Positions 45,293 through 55,256 of a stretch of 64,000 nucleotides of DNA are shown here, in pieces. The DNA lies in NCBI GenBank assembly GCA_946800325.1, contig OX326960.1, positions 10,762,893 to 10,826,892 of the forward strand, written 5' to 3'. The notes below the pieces were generated by a model. The model ran no database searches, was not told where the DNA came from, and saw nothing but the letters and a program-made list of their open reading frames with translations. Numbering within the stretch: position 1 is the first letter of the stretch; each line of letters begins with the position of its first letter. A program made the translations under genes and the position numbers. The DNA is from Luzula sylvatica. Lineage: Eukaryota; Streptophyta; Magnoliopsida; Poales; Juncaceae.

Positions 45293-46853
45293 ATGTCAAT
45301 AGAGGGAGAGGGCTACAACGGGGGAATCACCCCCTTTCTTATAATCTCGTGTATTGTTGCTGCCACTGGAGGCCTACTCTACGGGTATGATGTCGGCATT
45401 GCAGGTGGACTGTCATCGACGGAAGTATTTCTAAACAAATTCTTCCCGAAATTACTAAAAGAAATGTCCGGACATTCAAGAAAGAGCAACTACTGCAAAT
45501 TTAATAGCCAGGTTTTGACGCTTTTCACTTCGTCTCTTTATCTTGGCGGTGTTTTTGCCACCATTCCTGCTGCCTGGGTCACAAGAAATGTTGGCAGGCG
45601 TGCCTCCATGCTGATAGGCGGCGCCGCGTTTCTCGTGGGTGCTCTTATTGGTGGATTTGCACATGATATTGGCATGCTAATTGCAGGCCGCGTTCTCCTT
45701 GGTGTTGGTATTGGTTTTTCCAATCAGGTAGTAACAATATTTAAAGTTTATTTTTTCGAATAAAATTTGGGGTAATTTTAGTCTTTTTTAGGTGATTCCG
45801 GTGTACCTTTCTGAAATGGCGCCACCGAAATTCCGTGGTGGGATCAACTATACATTCCCAGGCTGTGTTGCTCTCGGAATCCTTCTTGCGAATCTCATCA
45901 ATTATGAAACTCAAAAGTTGCGATCAAATTTAAGTTGGCGACTCTCTCTCTTCCTCGGCGCATTTCCTGCTTTGATTCTATTTTTCGGAACTCTCTTTAT
46001 ACCCGAAACACCCAATAGTATAATGCAACGAACAAAAATCCAAGAAAATGCAAGAAAAATACTTCAAAAAATACGTGGAACCACTAATGTAGAACAAGAG
46101 CTAAATGATATAACTATCGCGAGTACAATATCAAATCCTCATGCAATTTTTCAAAGAAAATACAGGCCCCAAGTTGTCATGTCAGTTTTCATAGATTTCT
46201 TTCGCCAAGCGACTGGAATTACCGTCATAACTTTTTATTCGCCAATTATATTTCGAACAATCGGTTTCGGAGAGAGCTCCTCTCTCCTTGCAGCCGTGAT
46301 CATAGGCATAATAAAAACCGGCTCAATATCTATTTCTGTTTTTTTAGTAGATAGATTAGGAAGGCGTACTTTATTTATTATAGGGGGTGTCATAATGTTC
46401 GTAACTCATATGTTAGTAGGGATTATACTATTAAGTCAACTTGGTGATCAGGGGGGTATAAGTCGGGGATATGCATACACTGTGGTGGTACTGATATGTG
46501 TATATGTCGGAGGTTTTCATATTTCCTGGGGACCACTCGCATGGTTGGTACCTAGCGAGATCTTGCCTCTTGAAATCAGATCAACTGGCCAAAGTCTGGT
46601 TGTTGGAGTCGGCATGTTTTTCCAATTTGTTCTAGCACAGACGTTGCTTGGTATGCTATGTCATATGAAATCTGGCGTGTTTTTCTTCTTCGGAGGCTGG
46701 GTGTTGGTTATGACGATTTTTGTGATTTTGTTACTGCCCGAGACGAAAAAAATACCCATTGAAAGAATGGAGAAGGTTTGGGAGGAACACTGGTTCTGGA
46801 AAAAATGGGTTGAACAAAACAAAGCACAAGAGGTGAATGTGACTACTTCGTAA
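45293..46853 (+). CDS. STP-type monosaccharide/H+ symporter, copy 3 (intact, two exons, 498 aa)
   Basis: Exon 1 (45293-45727, MSIEGEGYNGG start) and exon 2 (45792-46853) are joined across a 64-bp GT-AG intron (phase 0, NQ|VIPVYLS). Signatures of plant hexose/proton symporters are all present. These are GGLLYGYD in the first helix, GRR after helix 2, GRVLLGVGIGFSNQ, TFYSPIIF, DRLGRRTLF, WGPLAWLVPSEI, FFFFGGWV, and the C-terminal PETKKIPIERM with EEHWFWKKW. Hydrophobic segments fit twelve helices. The length is close to the family's usual ~500-520 residues. It would import hexoses at the plasma membrane. This is the only undamaged member of the local three-copy family and the likeliest functional one. 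Confidence 0.93.
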
Positions 46854-46899
46854 AAATTTGAAGCTGTGTCTTGTGTATTTTATATTTTATATATCATTT

Positions 46900-47345
46900 A
46901 TAAAAAAAACTAATCATAAAATATACTATATGTGAAAATTCAATGGTCATTTATTTTTTTATTTAGGAAGAAGTAATTTACATGATTAAAAACAAGCTTA
47001 ACTAATTATGTCTACTTATTTAAAAATATAATTTTAGTTTCCGATTGAACATGCAAAAAGCGAAATTGAATTTTAAACTCTGGAATAAATTTCTCGAGAA
47101 ACCATTTGATTGCATATTATTTTTTAGAAAAAAGACAAACGCGACACGTGTTCGATCCAGTGATTTTTTATAAGAAAACCAAATTTTACATCGGTCACCT
47201 TATTTACATACGTTACTAAAATACACCCTACATCATTTCCTTTACTTCAGTTCCAATTAAATCTTTGATACAGCTCGCTAGTAGAGCATGCATCCTACCT
47301 ATTTGAGTGCATATTTACTCTTCTTGCGTTTCTTTAATGCAATTA
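46900..47345. repeat. Duplicated transporter 3' flank (copy 3)
   Basis: It matches the blocks at 10110 and 40680. It shows the uninterrupted site for the MITE at 10415-10573 and for the element at 8454-10109. Confidence 0.85.
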
Positions 47346-47439
47346 TTGTTGAAGATTATAAGAAATTGAACACTCAAAATATTATTTAAAAATCTTTATT
47401 GAACCATTTATTTCTTTGACGCATCAAAACGGAATTCAT

Positions 47440-47966
47440 ATTCATAGTTAATACTAATGTTAAACATTGGGCTGTGCCTGTGCCCTGCATCTTCCACGCT
47501 GTTCTCTTCTTCACCGTTCAATCATTTTCTTTTTCTTCTCTTCTTGTCTGTACGACCTTGTGCTGCTGGCTTCTCTTCTTCTTGGATTCGACTTGCAATT
47601 CTTTCCATTCGTTTCCCTTTCTCTTGCCTTATCCACATCCCTTCGTCTGGATTTTGCTATCCTTTGTGTTTCAGGGGGTTTGCCGTTGGTTTCCAGGGTC
47701 TTCGTCTCTCGTCGCCGTTTGGTCCTCGGCAGATCTGCGAGCTGCTTCCGGTCTTACATTGGCTACGTCTTTGGCCGATTCTTCCTTCGAGGAGCATACT
47801 TTTACTTGGGATGTCAGTGTGTAATGAGTTCGTTTCTTTCTGATTAAAATAAGAAACGATCAATCGTGAATTAAAATTGAAATCCATATACAAAAATGCT
47901 AAATTAATGCACGGACATAAATAATACTTATTCACATCCAATTCGATCCTCGAATCGTCAACGATC
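47440..47966 (-). mobile_element. Internal remnant next to an LTR, no domain recognised
   Basis: Read on the minus strand this follows the primer site at 47978-47967. A minus-strand frame runs from inside the LTR to 47657 but resembles no gag. On the plus strand 47460-47840 is pyrimidine-rich and open in all three frames, a composition effect. The boundary with the transporter flank (near 47440) is uncertain. Confidence 0.4.
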
Positions 47967-47979
47967 GCTCTGATACCAC

Positions 47980-48918
47980 TGATGGGTATCAGCATAACTA
48001 CCAGGTCCGGTGCAGCGGAATCACGGGCCCGATCTGATTCGATCCCGAGGACCACGCCGTCAAATTTGAGATACGAATTGTGCAATAAATTATTGAACGT
48101 ATCATACTTCGTGAAATTGATCACGACGAAGGGTTGATGCGTTCTTATTTCTTTTCATGCTCCGTTTTTCGGTAACACGTGCATCCCGCGCCCGCACGAT
48201 TCGACACCTCCGATGAAGCATTGCTTTGTCGTATACAACCGGAACTTTTCCGGTTATCCGTTTGCTCTCATTGGATTACCACAAAGATCTCAGTTGAGAT
48301 CTCTTTACTAGTATCCACCTCGAATTGTCGCCTCTCAGTTGCGCACAAATCCTCCTAGCAAATCTGTCGCAAGCTTGCGTTGATTCTTTCTCAAGAAAAC
48401 TCTTTTCTTGTTTCTCTAAATCTTTCTCTCTTTCTCAAATCTGGATCTGTGTTTTTGATTGTTAGAGAGAAAAAATCTGATATGATCTAATAATAATATC
48501 AGGTATTAATTAGGATTAATGAGTAGCAAATATGAAACTGAAAATCCAGAATTCGGAACATATTCCATCATGACGAAACATCGTCCGTCACCACGAAAGT
48601 AACACTGTTACTAGATATATCATTTCATATATGTCCATCATGACGGATCAATCAGTCTGTCATGATGGCTTAACAAAAGCGTTGTGACGGACCTATGTTG
48701 TATGTCACAACAGACTACCCCACGATTGTTTGGCATACTCGGTCCGTCACAACGGACCCAATGGTCCATCATGACGGAACCTTCACTGTTTGCCAATTCT
48801 GGATAATTTTATTATGCATCAAATCATTTCGACGAGCGTGTACGTTCATCTATCCTTATTAGTACGTTATTCTTTATTAGTACGTTATTCTAGTTGTTCC
48901 AAAACTATAATTCCTTCA
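47980..48918 (-). mobile_element. LTR with adjoining tRNA-Met-type primer site (minus strand)
   Basis: On the minus strand the LTR runs from TGAAGGAATTATAG to CCCATCA. After one base the primer site TGGTATCAGAGC follows (47978-47967), an exact tRNA-Met-type match. Short blocks are shared with the solo LTRs at 2-6 kb (GTGAAATTGATCACG, GAAGGGTTGAT, TTCCTTCA end), so it is a distant relative. The other LTR is absent. Confidence 0.78.
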
Positions 48919-49009
48919 CAAAATATCTAGGCTTGGTTTCTCGTTTTGATAGTGTATTGAAATTATGGAAGAGTTGGAGAGAGAAAACATAAAGGGGTTT
49001 CATTTATAT

Positions 49010-49410
49010 AACTCGTGTACCTTTTAACAAAACAGATTTTATGTACATTCCGTTCGAACAGAAAGGAGCTTCTGTTACAACGGAACGAAAGTCAAACTAG
49101 CCGTTACAAAGTAATTATTCGAAATCTGGCACATCCGTTCGAACGCAAGAGAACTCTGTTAGAACCGAAGTCTCAATGTAAAGGTTCCGTTCGAACGCAT
49201 AAAAGCGTCCGTTCGAACGGAAGACACACTTTGAATCTCCTTGGATTTGCATGTATTCTTCTGTTGGAACGTTGATTGTTCCGTTCAGACAGAGTGATGA
49301 TTCCGTCTAAACAGAGGATATGTATCTTTTACTCATACAAATCCAAGTAATGGGGCGTGTTGCTTCCGTTCGAACAGAAGGTTCGATGTTTACATATTTT
49401 GCAACTCTCC
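49010..49410. repeat. Array of degenerate TCCGTTCGAACGGAA palindromes
   Basis: The motif TTCCGTTCGAACGGAA or decayed forms occurs about eight times in 400 bp, with clear examples at 49042-49060, 49132-49145, 49186-49200 and 49208-49224. A similar dispersed GTCAC-ACGGAC/CATGACGGA motif series precedes it at 48570-48785. No coding frame uses it. Confidence 0.65.
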
Positions 49411-49915
49411 CATTTTCACCGTTTTGAATATATTTATTTGATTAACTTGAGCTTAATAGTTCTTAAATAAGTTCACGGATACTTATGTGTTATTTTTGTG
49501 AGTGTACGATATCTTAACTCGCGAAAGTCTTCGAAATCTTGATTTCTTCACTCGATCGAATACTTCCGTCTTGATTAATGTTGATTCTTCACTTGATGAT
49601 CTTGTTGAAGATGATCTCCTTTTTTCTTCAAAATAATCTATACTTGAATATTGATTTTTCACTTGATGGTCTCTTTGAGAATGATGTCCTTCTTTTGATA
49701 TCGATTAGGAGTCATATCCATATCACCTACAAGTGTCACTTAAACAAATTTTTTAGTAGTATCAACATTGTTTTCAGATAATCAAACAACCGAAAAATTA
49801 AACCAACAACCTGTGTAAGATTAACATCTCTTTTTTGAAATAATTTTCGTTTGTTCCACTGATTTTAAACCATATATGTAACTCTGTTTTCACAACTATT
49901 TACAGTGATTATCCT

Positions 49916-50136
49916 TAGAGGTGGCAATCGGGCGGGTCGGGTCGGGTCGGGTCGGGTCGGGTCGTTTCGGTTTCGGGTCGTTTCGGGTTGCGGGTCGTTC
50001 GGGTCATCGGGTCGTTCGGGTCGCGGGTCGTTCGGGTTTCGGGTCGTTCGGGTTCGGATCGTTTCGGGTTCGGGTTATTCGGGTTCGGGTCGTTTCGGTT
50101 TTCGGGTCGTTCGGGTCGTTTTCGGTCTTTCGGGTC
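49916..50136. mobile_element. GGGTC/TTCGGGT-rich hAT terminus without partner
   Basis: It begins TAGAGGTGGCAATCGGGCGG, nearly the same as the end of the hAT element at 51770, and continues as GGGTC and TTCGGGTCG repeats. No matching inverted end was found before 51770, so it is a lone or truncated terminus. Confidence 0.65.
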
Positions 50137-50550
50137 TACTCCAAAATGTACCCGCCGAATAATCCATTAGTTAGTTATCACGTTCAATTATATTGATAAT
50201 TAAGATATATAATTAAATATTCAGTAAAATTTATTCAAATTTAAGTATTCGAATAATTATTAATTACATATTAAGTTAACAGCTAACATGTACTGGTTAT
50301 CATTTTAATTAAATATACTAATTATAACATAGAAATGTTATGATAAAATTTGGATAATTTCGATTCGTATATTTAATTAAAATAATAACCATTACATATT
50401 AGCTGTTAATTTAATACATAATTAATATTGATTCAAATTCATAAATTTGAATAAATTTTACTGAATATTTAATTATATATTTAAATTATCAATATAATTG
50501 AACGTAATAACTAAATAATGGACAATTCGGCGGGTACATTTTGGAGTGGA
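50137..50550. repeat. Large imperfect palindrome (~200-bp arms)
   Basis: Left arm TACTCCAAAATGTACCCGCC is mirrored by TCCACTCCAAAATGTACCCG on the other strand. The match continues through GTTCAATTATATTGATAATT and AATATTCAGTAAAATTTATT to the centre near 50340. It is a foldback element or an inverted duplication of a GGGTC-element end. Confidence 0.88.
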
Positions 50551-50569
50551 ATAATTTTTTTTTTTTAAA

Positions 50570-50765
50570 TATCTGGTATATAAAAGGCGCAGTTTCAAAC
50601 TGCGCCTTTTCACCATGGCGCTATTTCAAAGCCCGCCTTTTCACTAGGCGCTGTTTCAAAGCCCGCCCCACTTTTAATTATCTGTTCAGCGCGTAATTAA
50701 GAAAAGGCGCTGAACCATTCCCCGCCCAGCAAAAAAGCGCTGAATGATACCCCGCAAAAGACATT
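50570..50765. repeat. GGCGC-rich hairpin repeats
   Basis: A near-perfect hairpin lies at 50582-50610 (arms AAAAGGCGCAGTTT and its complement around one base). GGCGCT-TTTCAAAGCCCGCC units follow at 50618-50668, and GCGCTGAA-ATTCCCCGCC or GATACCCCGC units to 50757. It stands out from its AT-rich surroundings. Confidence 0.8.
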
Positions 50766-50966
50766 TTGGTAATTATGTTCAAAACTTGGTTATTTCGTGA
50801 ATTTTTTTTCCAAACACGGTTACTACAGTAAAATTCCCTTGATTTTCATCTGATGATTGAAACGATTAACTAACTGTTAAACCACTATTTCACACACATT
50901 ATTTTCCCAAAAAAATGCACCAAAACAAAATAAAACATACTTCGATACACCATATATCTCCAGTTA

Positions 50967-51283
50967 GGGGTTATATATTTAGCCTCCCAAACTCAAAATA
51001 ACATCATTGATGAGGTGGCAAATGAGGGAATAAGTGAATTGATTAGTATTATTAATTGACTCAATTAGCGATTTAATTAATCGTCTAATTAAATTGACAC
51101 GTTAATTAACATGTACTAATATTAACATATTATAAATTATTTACGTATCAATTAAACGTGTAAATTAATATTTAATTGAATTCATTAGAAAGACTAATCA
51201 ACTCATTTAATTATTTTGCCATCTCATCAAAAGTGTTGGGATGAGTTTGGAAGGGGAGGGGGGCAACTATATTTTCTCCTCCA
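50967..51283. mobile_element. MITE family D, copy 2
   Basis: Left end GGGGTTATATATTTAGCCTC and an inverted right end with GAAAATATAGTTGCCCCCC. TTA occurs on both sides (50964-50966, 51284-51286), fitting a PIF/Harbinger-type 3-bp duplication. The body matches 44722-45052. Confidence 0.72.
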
Positions 51284-51289
51284 TTAATG

Positions 51290-51760
51290 CCCCTCCTTGC
51301 CGTGACTGAACCGTCAATTCACAAAATGATCGACTCGGTAACGAGGTCTTTTCCAAAGTCACTGATCCATGATATTAGCAAGTCCAATGTGAAGAATGGT
51401 TCGAGTGATTCGGGTATGGCTATTCAAGAAGGAAATAAGGCAATTTATTTGGAAGAGAAAAAAAATTAAAATTTTGATGATATGAGCTTGAGAATGTCCA
51501 GTACCATTTTCTAAAATGTAATTTTGAGAAGATAGAATTATATTTCGAGGAGATAATTTTGTACAGCAAATTTATGCTATGGAAATGAGATAATTTTAAA
51601 ACGTTTTGAGTTTTTGAGTTTTATGTAATTGTTTATTATTTTAACCTTCATTATTTTCGATAATTTACCACCAACATGGTGCTCACGAAACTCCAACTTG
51701 TAGGATCCATGATTGTACACCTCAGTAGATGCATTAGAAAACTTAGCAGCTGCAATTAAC
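51290..51760. other. Non-coding, no gene recognised
   Basis: A short open frame (51287-51469, 60 residues) has no family match. The rest is unassigned flank of the hAT element. Confidence 0.4.
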
Positions 51761-53372
51761 GAGAGTGATTAGAGGTGGCAAATCGGGTGGCTCGGGTCAT
51801 ATTCGGGTGGGTATTTTCGGGTTCGGGTCATTTTTATGTCCGGGTTATTTTCGGGTGAACTTCATTCGGATCGGGTCGGGTTGTGTTCGGGTTTTATTTT
51901 GACCGGGTTCTTTTCGGGTTAAATTAAGTGCTCGGGTCAAATTTTTCGGGTTCGGGTTATGTCGGGTTTGAATTGATTTCGGTTTCCAACAAACATAGTA
52001 ACTAAAATAACTGAATTTTTTCCTTACAATAATAATGAATACAATATCAAATATGTAAAAAAAAAAAAAAAATTGCAAAAATCCACTCTAGATATGAAAC
52101 ATTAGTTTGTCAATGACTTATAACCTATGTTGCGCGGAATCGATCATATTCATATTGTCATATATGTATAGTATCCTAAATTATATGTAAAAATATCGTG
52201 TCGACATATCCGATACGTATCGAACACGCAATTGTTAGTGCTTTACTTTATGAATAATATTGTTACTTCACGTAAATAATGCAATTATTAGTTTAAAATT
52301 TATGAATAATATTCATTCAAACTGATATAAAATTCAACACATAATACTAGAAAATAAAATAAATTAAATTAAACTATGAAGTTTGACTGGTAATTATGAA
52401 TAATATTCAATTGACATGTAATTATTTGTGAATAATATTCAATTGACAGGTCATTATTCTATTTTTCTTAATAATGCCTTTGTTTTAAAAGTTTGATAGG
52501 TAAGTACTCTTTTTTCCGTTCAGTCCAAATTTATGTATAATCGAGACTGATGTTTTTCTGATTTGACTAATACGGAGATGATTTACGATTTTGGTCGAAA
52601 TCAAATCACAATGAAGCTTAACTGATTTACACTTAATTTTGCCAAATCAAATCCAATCGTAATAATGCTAATACTGCCCTAATTCTTCCCAAATCAAATC
52701 CTGATGTAACTTTATAAATTATTGACATATATTTAATATTTATGATCAATAGATTTGGAGTTTACAATATACTGATATACTGATTATTGATTAGTATAGA
52801 ATTGGTATCTATGGATTTCTTGACAAGGAGGTGGGGCAATTTCCTATGGCATATGAGACTCAACTCATGAAATTGGTGGCAAAACAGGTGAATTAAAAAT
52901 TAATATATTGCTATCAATTTATGGTTAAATATATTTTTCCCATCCAAATTATATTTGATTACTATTTTCTTGAAATATCATTTTATTATTCTAAATATTT
53001 GGTGTCTAATTGTGGTAAGGAATTAATGAGATGCTAAATACATTCTTTCTTGATGTACCAATAAATTATTCCCTCCAAATTCTTGCCCCTTAATTGATAA
53101 ATATGTTAATTCTCTGTTAAAATAATTTCCCTCCATAATTTGGCACAATTTTTTGGCGCCATTTTATCAGAAGACACTATATATATGTCAAGTTTTGGTT
53201 CACAATTAAATGAATCTATCATCCTCTCAACCTTTCATTAGCCAACAGCCAACACAATATTCAATTTCAATAGTGTGGTAATGTTTATTTTCGAAATATC
53301 AATGATTTTTGTTGTAAAATTTGATTTTTGTTTGCAGTATTTGATTTTTCTTTCTCTTATTTTCATGTAGCA

Positions 53373-53540
53373 ATGAATTCCAATAAGGAAGGTTCAAATG
53401 GAGAGACGATAACATAAAAAAGAAACATGAAAATTTCTATCGTTTGGAAGGAATTTGAAATTCTTGATGGTCATAATTTCGACGATAATAAAGAAAGGGC
53501 AAAATGTTTTCACTGTGAGAAGGTTTTATTAATTTATAAA
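53373..53540 (+). pseudogene. hAT transposase N-terminal fragment (BED finger)
   Basis: A splice-like acceptor (TTTCATGTAG) precedes ATG at 53373 (MNSNKEGSNGETIT), then an in-frame TAA. The same frame goes on with VWKEFEILDG and AKCFHCEKVLL, the first half of a BED zinc finger. The second half with its histidines and the rest of the transposase are lost. Confidence 0.65.
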
Positions 53541-53890
53541 ATAATGTATAATTATTATATTCTCAAATAATGTATAATCATTATATTTTCGAGGAGAGCT
53601 TCGATGAATTACGAAGAGAAATTGAATTTGTAGGCATCCAAAACAAATGGAGGATTGAGCTAGTATCATTGCAACTCTGCCACATTTCTATTGGTTTGTG
53701 TTTTCGATATTTTTGTTGAATTAATATCATGTATTAGTTTTTTAGTTTATGTTTGATGCTATAGTGTGATCATATTTAGAAAAAGTTATTCCACATTTTC
53801 AATTTTCTTGTGTCTCCAATTTGTCTTTCAAAACAAGTTATTTTTTAATGCTGATGGGGAAAAATAACATGCTGCGAACAAATAAAAAAT

Positions 53891-54143
53891 GGAAAAAGTT
53901 GGACCTCCCCACTTACCGTCCCCCACACCTCTTGATGTGTTGGCATAAGGCTTAACACCTTCAAATTTAACATCTTAATTATGATTTAACACCTTAATTT
54001 GTAGTTTAACATCTTCATCATGATGTTAAACTATAAATTAAGGTGTTAAATCATAATTCAGATGTTAAATCATAGTGGTGTTAAGCGTTACGATGACACA
54101 TCAAGAGGTGTGGGGGAGAGTTGGGGGAAGTGCATCACTGCCC
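53891..54143. mobile_element. Mutator-like MITE nested in the hAT relic
   Basis: Arms contain CCCCCACACCTCTTGATGTG on both sides in inverted order, preceded by C-rich ends. The centre is ATTATGATTTAACACCTTAA-type palindrome. It shares the CTTGATGTG end pattern with 8454-10109. No clear target duplication. Confidence 0.75.
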
Positions 54144-54765
54144 AAAATGATTGGGATCTATGCTGAAGAGGAACAAGATATGCAACACAACAAGCAAGAG
54201 TCCTTAATTTAAAATGCTGATGGGGAACAAATGTAAGATTGGAAAGAGATGCCATCATCAAGTCACATGTATAAGACTACATTTCATTTACTTAGCTTAT
54301 TAGTTAATGCAATTATCTGAACTAATTCATAATACTAATAAAATTTCAAACTATAAAATTTGAATCAACCAATAATTCGGGTTATACTCGGGTCTCGGGT
54401 TACTCGGTTTCGGATCGGGTCAAGTTCGGATACCATATAAAACATTTAATTTCTGGTTCGGGTTATTCGGTCCTGGGTCGGTCCGAGTCGGGTTGTTTGA
54501 TTTTTTAAATTATGCTCAATCAGGTCGGGTCGGACTTCAGATTACTCGGGTCGGTCTTTCGGGTTCGGGTCATCTTTGCCAGCTCTAAGAGTGATGATGG
54601 TGACAAATTTAAGAGAGAATTTATTACGTAGTGGTTTCTTTCATTTTTGGTTGTCAATCACGTTGTTTAGGCGCGAATAAAAAATAATGCGTTTGAATGG
54701 AAATGATGGTCTTTATTTCTCCAGTAAGTTTTTCATCATTGAACACCCAGTAGTTTCTACCATGG

Positions 54766-55256
54766 TTATTATTAGGGGATTTCAATTTAGTATGTTCAAA
54801 TAATGACAGAAGTGGAATAGATCATAATACTAAAAGTTCAAAAAAATTCAAAAAATTTATAGATGATTTAGAATTAATTGACTTACCTCTAATTGGAAGG
54901 AATTATACATGGAGTAACTCTAAATCTAAGGCAATAATTGATAGAATATTAATAAATAAGGAATGGCTTCAGTGTTTTCCTAATTCTAAGCAAATTTCTG
55001 CAACTAACACGTGCTCAGATCATATACCTCTAATTTATACTGCAACTACTAATTATCCTAATTTTGGAGGGTTTAGATTTGAAAATAAATGGTTAATCTG
55101 TCCAGAAGCAAATAAAATAATTACTGATTTTTTAACAAAAGCAAAATCTAATACTTTGGAGGAGCTATATGCTAAATTACAAATCCTTGGAAAAATGTTA
55201 AAAAAATTGGTAGAAGAAAAAACAAGGAAATATGAATATCCAAATAACAAATTGTA
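54766..55256 (+). pseudogene. LINE endonuclease C-terminal part
   Basis: The open frame begins LLLGDFNLVCS and contains IDRILIN and CSDHIPL, the conserved end of the AP-like endonuclease. It ends in a stop at 55254-55256, overlapping the next frame by one-base shift near 55235. One indel therefore separates it from the reverse transcriptase. The ORF1 and endonuclease N-terminus are absent. Confidence 0.85.

Larger units (their letters stand above)
51770..54587 (+). mobile_element. hAT element relic (2.8 kb) with exact 8-bp target duplication
   Basis: Ends TAGAGGTGGCAAATCGGGT and, inverted, TAGAGCTGGCAAAGATGACC match. The repeat AGAGTGAT flanks it (51762-51769, 54588-54595). Both subterminal regions are GGGTC/TTCGGGT-rich. 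The interior keeps a BED-finger fragment of a transposase at 53373-53540 and a nested Mutator-like MITE. The catalytic hAT domain is missing, so it cannot move by itself. Confidence 0.92.

Noticed and set aside
47457..47847. Three long plus-strand frames at the same place
   Set aside because: The pyrimidine-rich composition lacks stops in all frames; no codon or domain signal favours one.
49905..50196. Three overlapping open frames in the GGGTC region
   Set aside because: They result from the repeat having no stop codons; glycine/arginine/serine-rich with no domain.
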